From positions 1 through 64,000 of the forward strand of contig JBEULL010000015.1 of assembly GCA_041287365.1 (NCBI GenBank): a stretch of DNA of 64,000 nucleotides, read 5' to 3'. Of this stretch, positions 41,500 through 50,111 are shown in pieces (the stretch's first letter is position 1; each line of letters begins with the position of its first letter). The notes under the pieces are model-generated. The model did not search any database and was not told the origin of the DNA. It saw only the letters and a list, made by a program, of their open reading frames with translations. Both the position numbers and the translations under genes were made by a program. Source of the stretch: JAQVIJ01 sp041287365 (GTDB lineage: Bacteria > Desulfobacterota > Dissulfuribacteria > Dissulfuribacterales > DYLC01).

Positions 41500-42824
41500 A
41501 ATCATTTCTCCTGTCATTTAACACAGTGTTTTTCTGTTTTTTGTGGATGACCTGTCTTTTGTTTGTCAATATATTCGGCGGGCTACCCATAGGGTTGACG
41601 ATTGATACGGTCGCTCTTGCCGCCCAAACACTCCCTGCCAATGTGAACAGCGGCATGGAACAGCTCAAGTCCATTCAAAAGGCAAAGGACAGCCATGAAG
41701 ATAAGCTGCATGCCATTGAAGGAAAAAAGCTTGAAATTCTTGGGGAATTGGAGCGCCTGGACCGTGAGATGAATTTTATCTATGGAGTGTTGGAGCAGAA
41801 GAAACAGGCGAAAGAGGCAAATCTGAATCTGTTGCAGCAGATAGATAATGAATACAATAAGAAAAAAAAGTTGGCCGATAATCTCAAAAAACATGCAAAG
41901 GTGCGTCTCAAGGCCTTCTGGAATGCCGGCCAGACCGGCATGCTGAATGTGCTCTTCGGTTCCAGAACCGTACCCGAACTCCTGTCAAAGGAGATGTATA
42001 TGCGCTATCTCATGCAGAAAGACCGGACTTTGTTGAGTGATTATCGAAAAGAGATGCAGCAGCTGCGCATGACACAGAAAAGGCTCGATCAAGAAACCTC
42101 TTTATTGAAGCAGACGGAAAAAGAGATTCAACAACAGGCGGTAGCCCTGGAACGGAAGCTCAAGCAAAAAAAGAATCTGCTTGCAGGGTTGTCGTCTGAT
42201 GAAGCGAGACTGCAAAAAATGATAGCAGAGCTTGAAGAGGCGGAATTCCGTTTGCAGAGAATGATGGTATCCATGGCGAGCACTAAAAAAGATGCCGAGA
42301 ATCGCCAATCGCCTGTAACGGTTGATGGTTCCGTTACACCGGCAGGGTTTGATACATCATTTGCTGGACATTTGTCTGGCCCAGCAGCAAGGGTGGCTTC
42401 ATCGTCCGATGCCGCCAAGGGTGGTTTTGCAGGCCAGAAGGGCAGGCTTGCATGGCCTGCCATGGGTCGTGTTTTCAGGCCCAAGGGGGTAGCGAGTCGT
42501 TGCATTCTGATAGACCTGCCGCTTGGTGCTGAGGTGAAGGCGGTTTATGAGGGTCAGGTTGTTTACAGCGGTGCTCTTACAGGTTATGGCAATGCCGTTA
42601 TATTGGACCATGGCGACGGGTATTATACAATGACTGCACAGTGTATGCGTGTATTGAAGCAGGTCAATGACAAGGTTTTTGAAGGAGAAAATATCTGCAC
42701 ATCGGGCAGTGGGCCATGGATAGCCGAAGGGATATATTTCGAGATTCGGAATGCAAACGGTCAAGAGGATGCCTTGTCGTGGCTGGATGCACGCTCAATA
42801 GCGGCATTTCAAAAGGGCCGATGA
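41496..42824 (+). CDS. EnvC-like murein hydrolase activator (coiled coil + degenerate LytM)
   Basis: A 442-residue exported protein. An N-terminal signal/membrane segment (TVFFCFLWMTCLLFVNIFGG) precedes a long periplasmic coiled coil (about residues 50-260), a Ser/Ala-rich linker and a C-terminal LytM/M23 domain (GAEVKAVYEGQVVYSGALTGYGNAVILDHGDGYYTM). The zinc-site motifs are lost: the usual YxHL is YTMTAQC and HxH is GIYFE, as in EnvC, which activates amidases rather than cutting murein. The start is taken as TTG 41496, overlapping the ftsX stop, with AGGAGA 11 bases upstream; ATG 41547 is a shorter option. FtsEX context supports the role. Confidence 0.85.
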   Translation: MKSFLLSFNTVFFCFLWMTCLLFVNIFGGLPIGLTIDTVALAAQTLPANVNSGMEQLKSIQKAKDSHEDKLHAIEGKKLEILGELERLDREMNFIYGVLEQKKQAKEANLNLLQQIDNEYNKKKKLADNLKKHAKVRLKAFWNAGQTGMLNVLFGSRTVPELLSKEMYMRYLMQKDRTLLSDYRKEMQQLRMTQKRLDQETSLLKQTEKEIQQQAVALERKLKQKKNLLAGLSSDEARLQKMIAELEEAEFRLQRMMVSMASTKKDAENRQSPVTVDGSVTPAGFDTSFAGHLSGPAARVASSSDAAKGGFAGQKGRLAWPAMGRVFRPKGVASRCILIDLPLGAEVKAVYEGQVVYSGALTGYGNAVILDHGDGYYTMTAQCMRVLKQVNDKVFEGENICTSGSGPWIAEGIYFEIRNANGQEDALSWLDARSIAAFQKGR

Positions 42825-42924
42825 TTTTTGCGGTTTTTAAAAAAACTTTGATTTTCGGCTTGTTTTTTTTGATTTTTTTTGCATGATATATTCGTAATTT
42901 TATCTATGATTAGGAGTTTTTTGT

Positions 42925-44289
42925 ATGCTTCATTTTCCAAAGCGGTCTCGTTGGATATTCTTTTCTGTTTCACTGTGCCTTTTGATATCGGTTGTTTTGT
43001 TTTATCAAGGGAAATCCCTTGCGGTCGCCAAGGAAAGTGAGACTTATGATGCCTTGCGGTTGTTCGCTTCCGTGCTCGATCTGATTCAACGGGATTATGT
43101 AGAGGAGGTGGAACCCAAAAAGCTCATATACGGCGCAATAAACGGTATGTTGACCTCGCTTGATCCGCATTCAGGTTTTTTGAAACCCGAAGAATTCAAG
43201 GAACTTCAGATAGAGACCAAGGGGAGTTTCACGGGTATCGGCATCGAGATCACTCAAAAGGACGGCTTGCCCACGGTGGTTTCGCCCATAGAGGGGACGC
43301 CTGCTGACAAGGCAGGTCTCAAACCCAATGACAAGATCGTCAAAATAGGCGACAAACAGACCAAGGACATGACCCTTACCGAGGTTGTCAAGTTGCTTCG
43401 CGGGCCCAAAGGCACCGAAGTGACCATTTCGATTTTTAGAGATGGCTGGACAGGTCTCAAGGAGTTTACCCTGAAACGTGACGTAATACCCATACGCAGC
43501 GTTCGTTTTCATAAGATCGAAGACGGTTATGGTTATATTCGAATTAGCAATTTCCTGAACAAGACCACTGAAGACTTTAGAAACGCCCTTAAGGAACTGG
43601 AGGGCGAGAAAGGCAGTCTCAAGGGTTTGATCCTGGATGTGCGCAACAATCCAGGCGGGCTTTTGGATCAGGCCGTCAATATCTCGGATGAATTCATAGA
43701 CAGCGGTTTGATAGTCTATACCGATGGCAGAGTGGCCGATCAGAAGATCAAGTTCTTCGCGCATCCAAACAAGATTCAGCGCAATTATCCGATGGTGGTG
43801 CTTGTGAACGAAGGCAGTGCCAGTGCATCCGAGATCGTTGCCGGAGCGCTTCAGGACCATAAAAAGGCCATTGTCATGGGCACTCAGAGCTTTGGTAAGG
43901 GTTCCGTACAGGTTGTCAATCCGTTGCCTGACGGTTCTGCGGTAAGGCTTACCATAGCCCGTTATTATACACCCAATGGGCGTTCCATACAGGCCAAAGG
44001 GATCACTCCAGATATCGTAGTGCCCTTTGTGCCCAAAGAGAAAATCGATGCAAATGGAAAAGACAAGAAAAATGGCATATTGAAAGAGAGTGATTTGAAA
44101 GGGCATCTACGTCCGGAGGGCAAGACCGAAGACAAGGACGTCAAACCACAATCCAAGCAGGACGAAGGTGTTGCGCCTGGCACTGAGGAAGGCCCTGCAA
44201 TCGGCAAGGACTTCGTGATGGACAATCAGATCGAGGAAGCGATGCGTATTTTGAAGGCATGGGATATCTTTGCCCAGTTCAAGAAATAA
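42925..44289 (+). CDS. ctpA: Carboxy-terminal processing protease (S41)
   Basis: A 454-residue periplasmic serine protease. The N-terminal membrane anchor (IFFSVSLCLLISVVLFYQG) is followed by a PDZ domain (GIGIEITQKDGLPTVVSPIEGTPADKAGL) and the catalytic domain with VRNNPGGLLDQAV, NEGSASASEIVAGALQDHKKA (nucleophile Ser) and GTQSFGKGSVQ (general-base Lys), then YYTPNGRSIQAKGITPD. A charged low-complexity stretch lies near residues 380-430. AGGAG precedes ATG 42925. The EnvC-like/CtpA pair downstream of ftsEX is a recurrent arrangement in proteobacteria; substrates may include murein hydrolases or their activators. Confidence 0.94.
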   Translation: MLHFPKRSRWIFFSVSLCLLISVVLFYQGKSLAVAKESETYDALRLFASVLDLIQRDYVEEVEPKKLIYGAINGMLTSLDPHSGFLKPEEFKELQIETKGSFTGIGIEITQKDGLPTVVSPIEGTPADKAGLKPNDKIVKIGDKQTKDMTLTEVVKLLRGPKGTEVTISIFRDGWTGLKEFTLKRDVIPIRSVRFHKIEDGYGYIRISNFLNKTTEDFRNALKELEGEKGSLKGLILDVRNNPGGLLDQAVNISDEFIDSGLIVYTDGRVADQKIKFFAHPNKIQRNYPMVVLVNEGSASASEIVAGALQDHKKAIVMGTQSFGKGSVQVVNPLPDGSAVRLTIARYYTPNGRSIQAKGITPDIVVPFVPKEKIDANGKDKKNGILKESDLKGHLRPEGKTEDKDVKPQSKQDEGVAPGTEEGPAIGKDFVMDNQIEEAMRILKAWDIFAQFKK

Positions 44290-44295
44290 GAAAAT

Positions 44296-44691
44296 ATGGC
44301 TGAAACACAGGTGGTCGCCATGAAATACGGAGAACAGGCCATAGCGGAGGCTTTATTGGAGCCGTGGCCCAATCCGTCTCCGGAAAGGGATTATACGATA
44401 GAGATCACCTTTCCGGAGTTCACCTGCCTGTGCCCCCGTTCCGGCTATCCTGACTTTGCCGCCATACGCATCAGCTATGTGCCCGGTGAATATATCGTTG
44501 AGCTCAAATCCCTCAAACTCTACTTGAATTCCTTTCGCGACCGCCATATCTCCCATGAGGAGTCGGTGAATGTGATATTTGCTGAACTGATGCGTGTTCT
44601 TTCTCCTAAAAAGTTGTCCGTAATCGGAGACTTCCATCCGAGGGGAAATGTTCATACCGTGGTGCGTGTGGAATGGCCACAGACCGTATAG
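44296..44691 (+). CDS. queF: 7-cyano-7-deazaguanine reductase (type I QueF)
   Basis: A 131-residue T-fold enzyme reducing preQ0 to preQ1 with NADPH, a step of queuosine synthesis. The catalytic Cys is in EFTCLCPRSGYPDFA, and the QueF motif follows as YIVELKSLKLYLNSFRD. The size is that of the short, unimodular form. It begins six bases after ctpA and may be read from that operon; queE is 39 kb away at 5279. Confidence 0.94.
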   Translation: MAETQVVAMKYGEQAIAEALLEPWPNPSPERDYTIEITFPEFTCLCPRSGYPDFAAIRISYVPGEYIVELKSLKLYLNSFRDRHISHEESVNVIFAELMRVLSPKKLSVIGDFHPRGNVHTVVRVEWPQTV

Positions 44692-44748
44692 TAATTCGTT
44701 AATTTCAGGGAATCTCCTCTATTGAGCCGAAAATTTATCTGAATCTGT

Positions 44749-44898
44749 TTAAGGGAAGTCCCAAAAATTGTTCTTTTGCCTGATAGCTGCGTTGCTTGTC
44801 AGCGAAAAATGCTCACATACGGAGAGTATGCTGCGCTTTTTCGCCTTCTCGCGCCTTGCTATTCAACAAAACTCCTAATTTTTGGAACTTCCCTTAAG
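44749..44898. repeat. Inverted-repeat element, family B (MITE-like)
   Basis: A 150-base element with near-perfect 20-base ends: TTAAGGGAAGTCCCAAAAAT at 44749 and its complement (ATTTTTGGAACTTCCCTTAA) ending near 44897, with one mismatch. The inside holds CTGCGTTGC, an imperfect ACATACGG/GAGTATG palindrome and CGCGCCTTGC, features shared with repeats common in this bacterial group. No open frame is present. It sits between queF and the acs promoter. Confidence 0.8.
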
Positions 44899-44952
44899 TA
44901 AGTCTTTAGGTAGAATGTTACTTTTTCACAAACCACTTGATTTTGTAAAAGA

Positions 44953-45000
44953 AAGCGGTGCAACTAACCGCTTGACAAGATAGATAGATTGTAGTTTATG
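44953..45000 (+). promoter_or_regulatory. acs promoter with overlapping palindrome
   Basis: A perfect TTGACA -35 at 44972-44977, with a weak -10 around 44995-45000, predicts a transcript start near 45007, upstream of the chosen acs start. A perfect 7-base inverted repeat, AAGCGGT (44953-44959) and ACCGCTT (44967-44973), overlaps the -35 edge and could be an operator. The -10 match is poor. Confidence 0.45.
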
Positions 45001-45033
45001 AATTTGTTCAAAATTCATTTTCAAGGGGGCGAA

Positions 45034-47025
45034 ATGACCGAAAAGACATCCAACATTGAAAGCATGATGCAGGAAAAAAGGCTGTTCAAGCCTTCCAAAC
45101 AGGCCCAGAAAAACGCCTATATCAAAAGTATGAAGGAATACAAAGAGATATACAAGCGTTCCATGGAAGACCCTGAGGGCTTCTGGTCGGAGAGGGCTGA
45201 GGAGTTGTTGAGCTGGAACAGGAAGTGGCGCACTACTCTCAAATATGACTTCTTCAAGCCTGAGGTGCAGTGGTTTGTGGGAGGCCAGCTCAATGTCTCT
45301 TATAACTGTCTGGACCGTCATCTCACCAACGGCAGACGCAACAAGGCCGCCATCATCTGGCAGGGAGAGCCTGAGGAAGACGTAAGGGTCTATACCTATC
45401 AGATGCTGCATACAGAGGTCTGTCGTTTTGCAAATGTGCTCAAAAAGAAGGGCGTAAAGAGAGGGGATCGAGTCTCCATCTATCTGCCCATGATTCCTGA
45501 GCTTGCCATAGCCATGCTGGCCTGTACACGTATCGGCGCGGTGCATAGCATCGTGTTTGCAGGTTTCAGCGCCCATAGCCTTCAGAGCCGTATTCAGGAC
45601 TGTCAGGCCAAGGTGCTGATAACGGCTGATGCTGTCTTGCGTGCGGGCAAGACCATTCCCCTCAAGCCCAATGCCGACGAGGCAGTGAAGTCCTGTCCCT
45701 CTGTAGAGAGTTGTATTGTGGTGAAGCGGGCAGGAAACGCCATCTCCATGCAGGAGGGCAGGGATACCTGGTGGCACGACGAGATGAGCGACTCCGGCAT
45801 CACCGATAAATGCGAGCCAGAATCCATGGGCGCGGAGGATATGCTTTTTATCCTCTATACCAGCGGCAGCACAGGCAAGCCCAAGGGTGTGATCCATACC
45901 ACAGGCGGTTATCTCACCTATGTGGCCCACACCACTCAGTGGGTCTTCGACCTGCATGACGACGACGTCTTCTGGTGCACAGCCGACATCGGCTGGATTA
46001 CAGGGCATTCCTATATAGTCTATGGACCTCTGGCCCTGGGTGGCACCTCCATTATGTTCGAGGGTGTGCCGACCTGGCCGAATCCAGCCCGTTTCTGGCG
46101 TATTGTGGAGAAATTCAAGGTAAACATCTTTTACACAGCGCCTACGGCCATTCGCGCCCTTATGAAAGACGGCGTCGCATGGACACAGAAGAACGACCTC
46201 TCGAGCCTGCGCCTTTTGGGCACCGTGGGTGAGCCCATCAACCCCGAGGCCTGGATGTGGTATCACGAAAATATCGGTAAGGGCAATATTCCGATAGTGG
46301 ATACCTGGTGGCAGACCGAGACAGGCGGTCATCTCATATCTCCGCTTCCCTTTGCCACTCCGCTCAAGCCTGGTTCGGCCACCTTCCCTCTGCCTGGCAT
46401 AGATGCGGCGGTTGTCAGAAGCGACGGCACGCCTGCGGCTGCCAATGAGGGTGGTCATCTGGTGATCCGCAAGCCCTGGCCTGGTATGTTGAGAGGGGTT
46501 TTTGGTGATCCTGGTCGGTTTAAGTCAGGGTATTTCGAGAGATTCCCTGGAATGTATGAGTCCGGAGACGGTGCCCGCAAGGACGAGGATGGTTATATTT
46601 GGATCATGGGCCGCCTCGATGACGTCATCAATGTCTCCGGTCACAGACTTGGCACCATGGAGATAGAGTCCGCCCTGGTCGCCCATCCTGCGGTTGCCGA
46701 GGCTGCCGTGGTCGGCATGCCGCACGAGGTGAAAGGTCAGGCCATCTACGCATATGTGACCCTTAAGACCGGTTTTGCCGAGAGTGACGACCTGCGCAAA
46801 GACCTGCGCACCCATGTTCGCAAGGAGATAGGGCCTATTGCATCGCCGGATGTCATTCAGTTTGCGCCTGGCCTGCCCAAGACCAGAAGTGGTAAGATCA
46901 TGCGCAGAATTTTGAGGAAGATCGCGTCCGGAGATACAGGTGAACTGGGTGATACCTCGACGCTGGCCGATCCATCTGTGGTGGATGACCTCATAAAGGG
47001 TAAAGAGGCGCTCATGGGCAAATGA
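45034..47025 (+). CDS. acs: Acetyl-CoA synthetase
   Basis: A 663-residue enzyme making acetyl-CoA from acetate, CoA and ATP through acetyl-AMP. Visible are WFVGGQLNVSYNCLDRH, the ATP loop YTSGSTGKPKGV, CTADIGWITGHSYIVYGPLALGGTSIMFEG, DTWWQTETGGHLI, the hinge region GRLDDVINVSGHRLGTMEIESAL, and the catalytic Lys in KTRSGKIMRRILRK. The start is ATG 45034 (AAGGGGG four bases upstream); ATG 44998 lies within the promoter -10. It works with ActP (19130), which imports acetate. A terminator follows directly. Confidence 0.96.
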   Translation: MTEKTSNIESMMQEKRLFKPSKQAQKNAYIKSMKEYKEIYKRSMEDPEGFWSERAEELLSWNRKWRTTLKYDFFKPEVQWFVGGQLNVSYNCLDRHLTNGRRNKAAIIWQGEPEEDVRVYTYQMLHTEVCRFANVLKKKGVKRGDRVSIYLPMIPELAIAMLACTRIGAVHSIVFAGFSAHSLQSRIQDCQAKVLITADAVLRAGKTIPLKPNADEAVKSCPSVESCIVVKRAGNAISMQEGRDTWWHDEMSDSGITDKCEPESMGAEDMLFILYTSGSTGKPKGVIHTTGGYLTYVAHTTQWVFDLHDDDVFWCTADIGWITGHSYIVYGPLALGGTSIMFEGVPTWPNPARFWRIVEKFKVNIFYTAPTAIRALMKDGVAWTQKNDLSSLRLLGTVGEPINPEAWMWYHENIGKGNIPIVDTWWQTETGGHLISPLPFATPLKPGSATFPLPGIDAAVVRSDGTPAAANEGGHLVIRKPWPGMLRGVFGDPGRFKSGYFERFPGMYESGDGARKDEDGYIWIMGRLDDVINVSGHRLGTMEIESALVAHPAVAEAAVVGMPHEVKGQAIYAYVTLKTGFAESDDLRKDLRTHVRKEIGPIASPDVIQFAPGLPKTRSGKIMRRILRKIASGDTGELGDTSTLADPSVVDDLIKGKEALMGK

Positions 47026-47057
47026 TGTCCATTACGGCGTCACGATAAAGGTTATTG

Positions 47058-47099
47058 CAAGCGTATGGCGGATTACGATTTTGCCATACGCTTTTTTTT
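47058..47099 (+). terminator. Rho-independent terminator after acs
   Basis: AAGCGTATGGC (47059-47069) pairs perfectly with GCCATACGCTT (47083-47093), followed by eight T. It separates acs from the histidine kinase gene. Confidence 0.93.
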
Positions 47100-47137
47100 G
47101 CCATTTTCTATTTTATATCAGGGAGGCATCACTTCAG

Positions 47138-48169
47138 GTGGTGGAGGAAAAAGAGCTGGCATTAGACTATGAATCCTTGCTAGAGGATGTGGCCCAGGCA
47201 ACTGCGGTGCACTCAGAGGGCGTGTGCATATTTGCAAATAGCGCCTTTCTGGAGTTGTTCAAGCTCAATCACATAGAGCATGCTCGAGGACATTTTATGG
47301 GTGAATGGATAGTGCCATGGCCGGACAAACACCCCAGACTTGGTTTTAAGACTGCCATGGGAAGACCCAGAAATGCCGATCCTCTTGAGATTGAGCTGAT
47401 TACGCTGCCATTGCTCTGTTCGAATTCAAACGAGATTTATCAGACCATGGTGCGTGATGTGACCGCATTGAGATCATGGGAGGACAGAATGCTTCAGGCC
47501 GAGAGATTGACGGCTATGGGCAAACTATCTGGAGAGATAGCCCATGAGATCAACAATCCCCTTGGTGGCATTCTGCTTTACGCCAATCTCATCAAGGAGC
47601 GGCTGGAGCCTGAGAGCGCCATATTTCAGGATGTGGAAAAGATAGCCAAACTGGCCACACGCTGCCGTATCATAGCAAAAGGGCTTTTGAATTTCGGGAA
47701 ACCGATGTCAAGGGCCTTCAGTCCGGTGGATTTGAATCTTGTGGTGAAACAGATGTTTTCCATGGTGGAGGACCACAAACTTTTCCGGAGCATTCAGGTC
47801 GATATGCAGCTACAGTCGGATTTGCCTCACATAATGGGGGATGTCAGCCAGATGGAGCAGGTGGTTCTGAATCTTATAGTCAATGCAGGCGAGGCCATGA
47901 GCGGCCAGGGAACCTTGACAATAGAGACCAGATTGATAGAGGATCGGCATCAGATATTGTTATCTGTAAGGGATTCGGGGTCAGGCATACCATCTGAATT
48001 GATTTCACGTATCTTCGAGCCGTTTTTCACTACAAAGAGACACGGAAAAGGGACCGGCCTCGGTCTTTCCATCACCCATGGCATTGTTCAGAGGCACGGA
48101 GGACGCATAGTCGTCCGGAGTGAGCCGGGACAGGGGGCATGTTTTGATGTGCTATTTCCTGCTCCCTGA
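47138..48169 (+). CDS. Soluble sensor histidine kinase (PAS-HisKA-HATPase)
   Basis: A 343-residue kinase without membrane segments. Residues about 10-120 form a PAS-like sensor (VHSEGVCIFANSAFLELF). The H-box is AMGKLSGEIAHEINNPLGGILLYANLI with the phosphorylatable His, and the ATPase part has NLIVNAGEAM (N-box), VRDSGSGIP (G1), FEPFFTTKRHGKGTGLGLSIT (F and G2). The start is GTG 47138 with GGGAGG 11 bases upstream; an upstream TTG lies inside the acs terminator. No response regulator is adjacent, so it is an orphan that senses a cytoplasmic cue of unknown type. Confidence 0.87.
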   Translation: MVEEKELALDYESLLEDVAQATAVHSEGVCIFANSAFLELFKLNHIEHARGHFMGEWIVPWPDKHPRLGFKTAMGRPRNADPLEIELITLPLLCSNSNEIYQTMVRDVTALRSWEDRMLQAERLTAMGKLSGEIAHEINNPLGGILLYANLIKERLEPESAIFQDVEKIAKLATRCRIIAKGLLNFGKPMSRAFSPVDLNLVVKQMFSMVEDHKLFRSIQVDMQLQSDLPHIMGDVSQMEQVVLNLIVNAGEAMSGQGTLTIETRLIEDRHQILLSVRDSGSGIPSELISRIFEPFFTTKRHGKGTGLGLSITHGIVQRHGGRIVVRSEPGQGACFDVLFPAP

Positions 48170-48193
48170 AGCGACTTGACCATATTGACGGTT

Positions 48194-48293
48194 TGATGGC
48201 AGTATAAAGACTCATCGACTGTTGCGTTACGTTGCCTTCATCGTCAATGTGGTGTATTGGCAATTCCCCTATAAAGCACTTTTCGGAGTATCA
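48194..48293. repeat. Degenerate copy of dispersed repeat family A
   Basis: TGATGGCAGTATAAAGACTC then ACTGTTGCGTTACGTTGC and TTCATCGTCAATG align with the element at 57792 (TGATGGCGTCGCAAAAACTC, ACTGTTGTGTTGCGCTGC, TTCATCGTCACTG). The far end CTTTTCGGAGTATCA matches CTTTTTACGAGACTATTA with changes. It occupies the gap between the kinase and the convergent M23 peptidase genes. Confidence 0.65.
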
Positions 48294-48325
48294 GGATGAG
48301 GGGAAAATGACTTTTGACGAGTCCA

Positions 48326-49408
48326 TCATGGTTTGGATGGAGTGATATCAGTGCCTGTCGCGAAGGGATTTCTTTCTCCGAGCAGGCGCATGAGACTCTG
48401 CGGGTCTATTCGTATGCCATGTAGGCTTATGCCCCAGTGCAGATGAGGCCCCGTGGTCCTGCCTGTCTTTCCCACCTCTCCTATGATTTGATTTTTTTTA
48501 ACCTCTTCGTCAAGACTGACGTATATTTTCGAGAGATGACAATATATGCTGTAAAGACCGTAACCATGATCTATGACCATCGTGTTTCCGCTCAGATAGC
48601 AATCCCTTAAAAATACTATACGGCCGTTGTTGCTTGCCCTGACAGGGTCACCGATGCCACCTTTTAGGTCAATGCCTGCATGAGGGGATCTGGGTTGACC
48701 ATTGAAGAAGCGTCTGAGGCCAAACGGACTTTTGATCTCTTCGGGCACAGGCCATACGAACCACGGTGTCCAGTACATGCAGTTCGTTTCATGGTTCATG
48801 GAGGTTATGAGCGCTGTCTGTTCCTCCTTTATTCTTGTCAGTATTTCCGGCGGGAATTCCACCATCTTTGGTTCCACGGTCAGATGTTCCTCGGGATATT
48901 GTTTTGAAACGATTTGAAGCGGAACCGTTATCTTTTCAGTAAGTCCGGCGCGGGATAGGTCTATTGTCAGGTTGTGGCTGCCAGGTGTGATGTCTATCGG
49001 TATTGAGACGAGGGTGAAGTGACAGGATAAGCCCTCAGCAGAATGTCCGATTTCTGAAGGACATGTTTGAAAAGGTAGAGTCTTTCCTTGAAAGACAAGC
49101 GACGTTGGAGTAACATCAAGTTTTGAAATTACAGTCAGGAGCATTGCTTCTCCTTGGCCTGGTTGGTATGGCGAGTTTTTGATATACACGTCCTGCGGTT
49201 CTACACTCCAGGCCAATGATGTCAGTGTGACAAGATAGAACAGTAACAGACTACATAATCCATATATCCAATGGAATTGTATAGGTCTGGACGGTTTGCG
49301 TACCTGTCTCGTAAGGTTATTGAAGCGGCTCACAGGTTGCGGCAATTCCGCAATGAGCTGTCCGGTAATGTGTTTTTTATGGTGTTTTGTATTTTTTTGG
49401 AAGTTCAT
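48326..49408 (-). CDS. M23 family metallopeptidase
   Basis: A 360-residue periplasmic endopeptidase candidate. An N-terminal cytoplasmic stretch and membrane helix (WIYGLCSLLLFYLVTLTSLAWS) lead to an Ig-like beta domain (about residues 75-190) and a C-terminal LytM domain. Its zinc ligands are intact: SPHAGIDLKGG (HxxxD) and GPHLHWGIS (HxH), with SIYCHLSKIYV between. Unlike the EnvC-like protein at 41496, this one should be active on peptidoglycan cross-links. The start is ATG 49408; a TTG at 49417 is possible. Confidence 0.9.
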   Translation of the reverse strand: MNFQKNTKHHKKHITGQLIAELPQPVSRFNNLTRQVRKPSRPIQFHWIYGLCSLLLFYLVTLTSLAWSVEPQDVYIKNSPYQPGQGEAMLLTVISKLDVTPTSLVFQGKTLPFQTCPSEIGHSAEGLSCHFTLVSIPIDITPGSHNLTIDLSRAGLTEKITVPLQIVSKQYPEEHLTVEPKMVEFPPEILTRIKEEQTALITSMNHETNCMYWTPWFVWPVPEEIKSPFGLRRFFNGQPRSPHAGIDLKGGIGDPVRASNNGRIVFLRDCYLSGNTMVIDHGYGLYSIYCHLSKIYVSLDEEVKKNQIIGEVGKTGRTTGPHLHWGISLHGIRIDPQSLMRLLGERNPFATGTDITPSKP

Positions 49409-49464
49409 GCTTGACAAGACCCATTGAATGAAAATATATAATTAACCCTTTAGCCAGGATATTT

Positions 49465-50016
49465 ATGCCGTTTATAAAGACGAATCATCATATATTGCTT
49501 GAAAATATTCCGAAAGAGGGTTGCAATCTTTTTTTCGACGACCTTGTTTTTTTGTCTGCGGACAACGAAGACGTAGGCAACCTCTGGGAAGAAGGGATGC
49601 GGCTGGAAGGGCCTGTCAAGATCAGCCTTCAGTTTACACGAGAGGCGGAGGATATATATGTGACAGGACATATGGAGTTTTTGGCCTCCCTGGAATGTCA
49701 GCGTTGTTTGCAGAGATATGTTCAGCCCTTGGTGAGTGATTTTGTCTATCTGCTCGTCAGAACTCCTGGTGAAGAGCTGTCAGATACGCAGAACACAGAC
49801 GAATCCATAACCATTGTCCTTGCAGGTGATGAAGTGCCTCTTGGAGATATGTTGTATGAACAGATTCTGCTGAGTGTCCCCATGAGTCATTTGTGCAGGG
49901 AAACATGTAAAGGATTGTGTCCGCAGTGCGGAGAGGACTTGAACCAACACACATGTAGTTGCAGTAAGGAAAGGGTCACCCTATTTGCTGGCATTGCCCC
50001 TCGAAAGTCGAATTGA
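49465..50016 (+). CDS. yceD: DUF177 / YceD family protein
   Basis: A 183-residue protein of the YceD family, encoded before rpmF in many bacteria and implicated in 23S rRNA/ribosome accumulation. GPVKISLQFTREAEDIYVTGHMEFLASLECQRCLQRYVQPL is the conserved core with its CxxC, and the C-terminal CRETCKGLCPQCGEDLNQHTCSC holds further cysteines that may bind metal. CAGGA precedes ATG 49465. It opens the rpmF-plsX-fabH operon. Confidence 0.88.
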   Translation: MPFIKTNHHILLENIPKEGCNLFFDDLVFLSADNEDVGNLWEEGMRLEGPVKISLQFTREAEDIYVTGHMEFLASLECQRCLQRYVQPLVSDFVYLLVRTPGEELSDTQNTDESITIVLAGDEVPLGDMLYEQILLSVPMSHLCRETCKGLCPQCGEDLNQHTCSCSKERVTLFAGIAPRKSN

Positions 50017-50088
50017 CCGGTTTTATCTCTTCAGTAACAAGGGTAGGTTCAGAAATATAAAGGTAGGTTCCAAAAATTAGGGGCCTCT

Positions 50089-50094
50089 TATAAT
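50089..50094 (+). promoter_or_regulatory. TATAAT box upstream of rpmF
   Basis: A perfect TATAAT lies 18 bases before the rpmF start, but the -35 region (GTTCCA-like) is poor. Just upstream, GGTAGGTTC is repeated directly at about 50042 and 50062. It could be an internal promoter for rpmF and the fatty acid genes. Confidence 0.3.
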
Positions 50095-50111
50095 AAAAAA
50101 AGGAGAATAAC

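Noticed and set aside
43171..44106. A 311-codon frame antisense to ctpA
   Set aside because: It lies entirely within the conserved protease gene and has no family resemblance.
44926..46458. A 510-codon open frame antisense to acs
   Set aside because: The acs frame opposite is fully conserved; the antisense product is low-complexity and starts within acs without a plausible promoter.
47081..47137. TTG start giving a longer histidine kinase
   Set aside because: It lies inside the acs terminator; the GTG at 47138 has a GGGAGG site.
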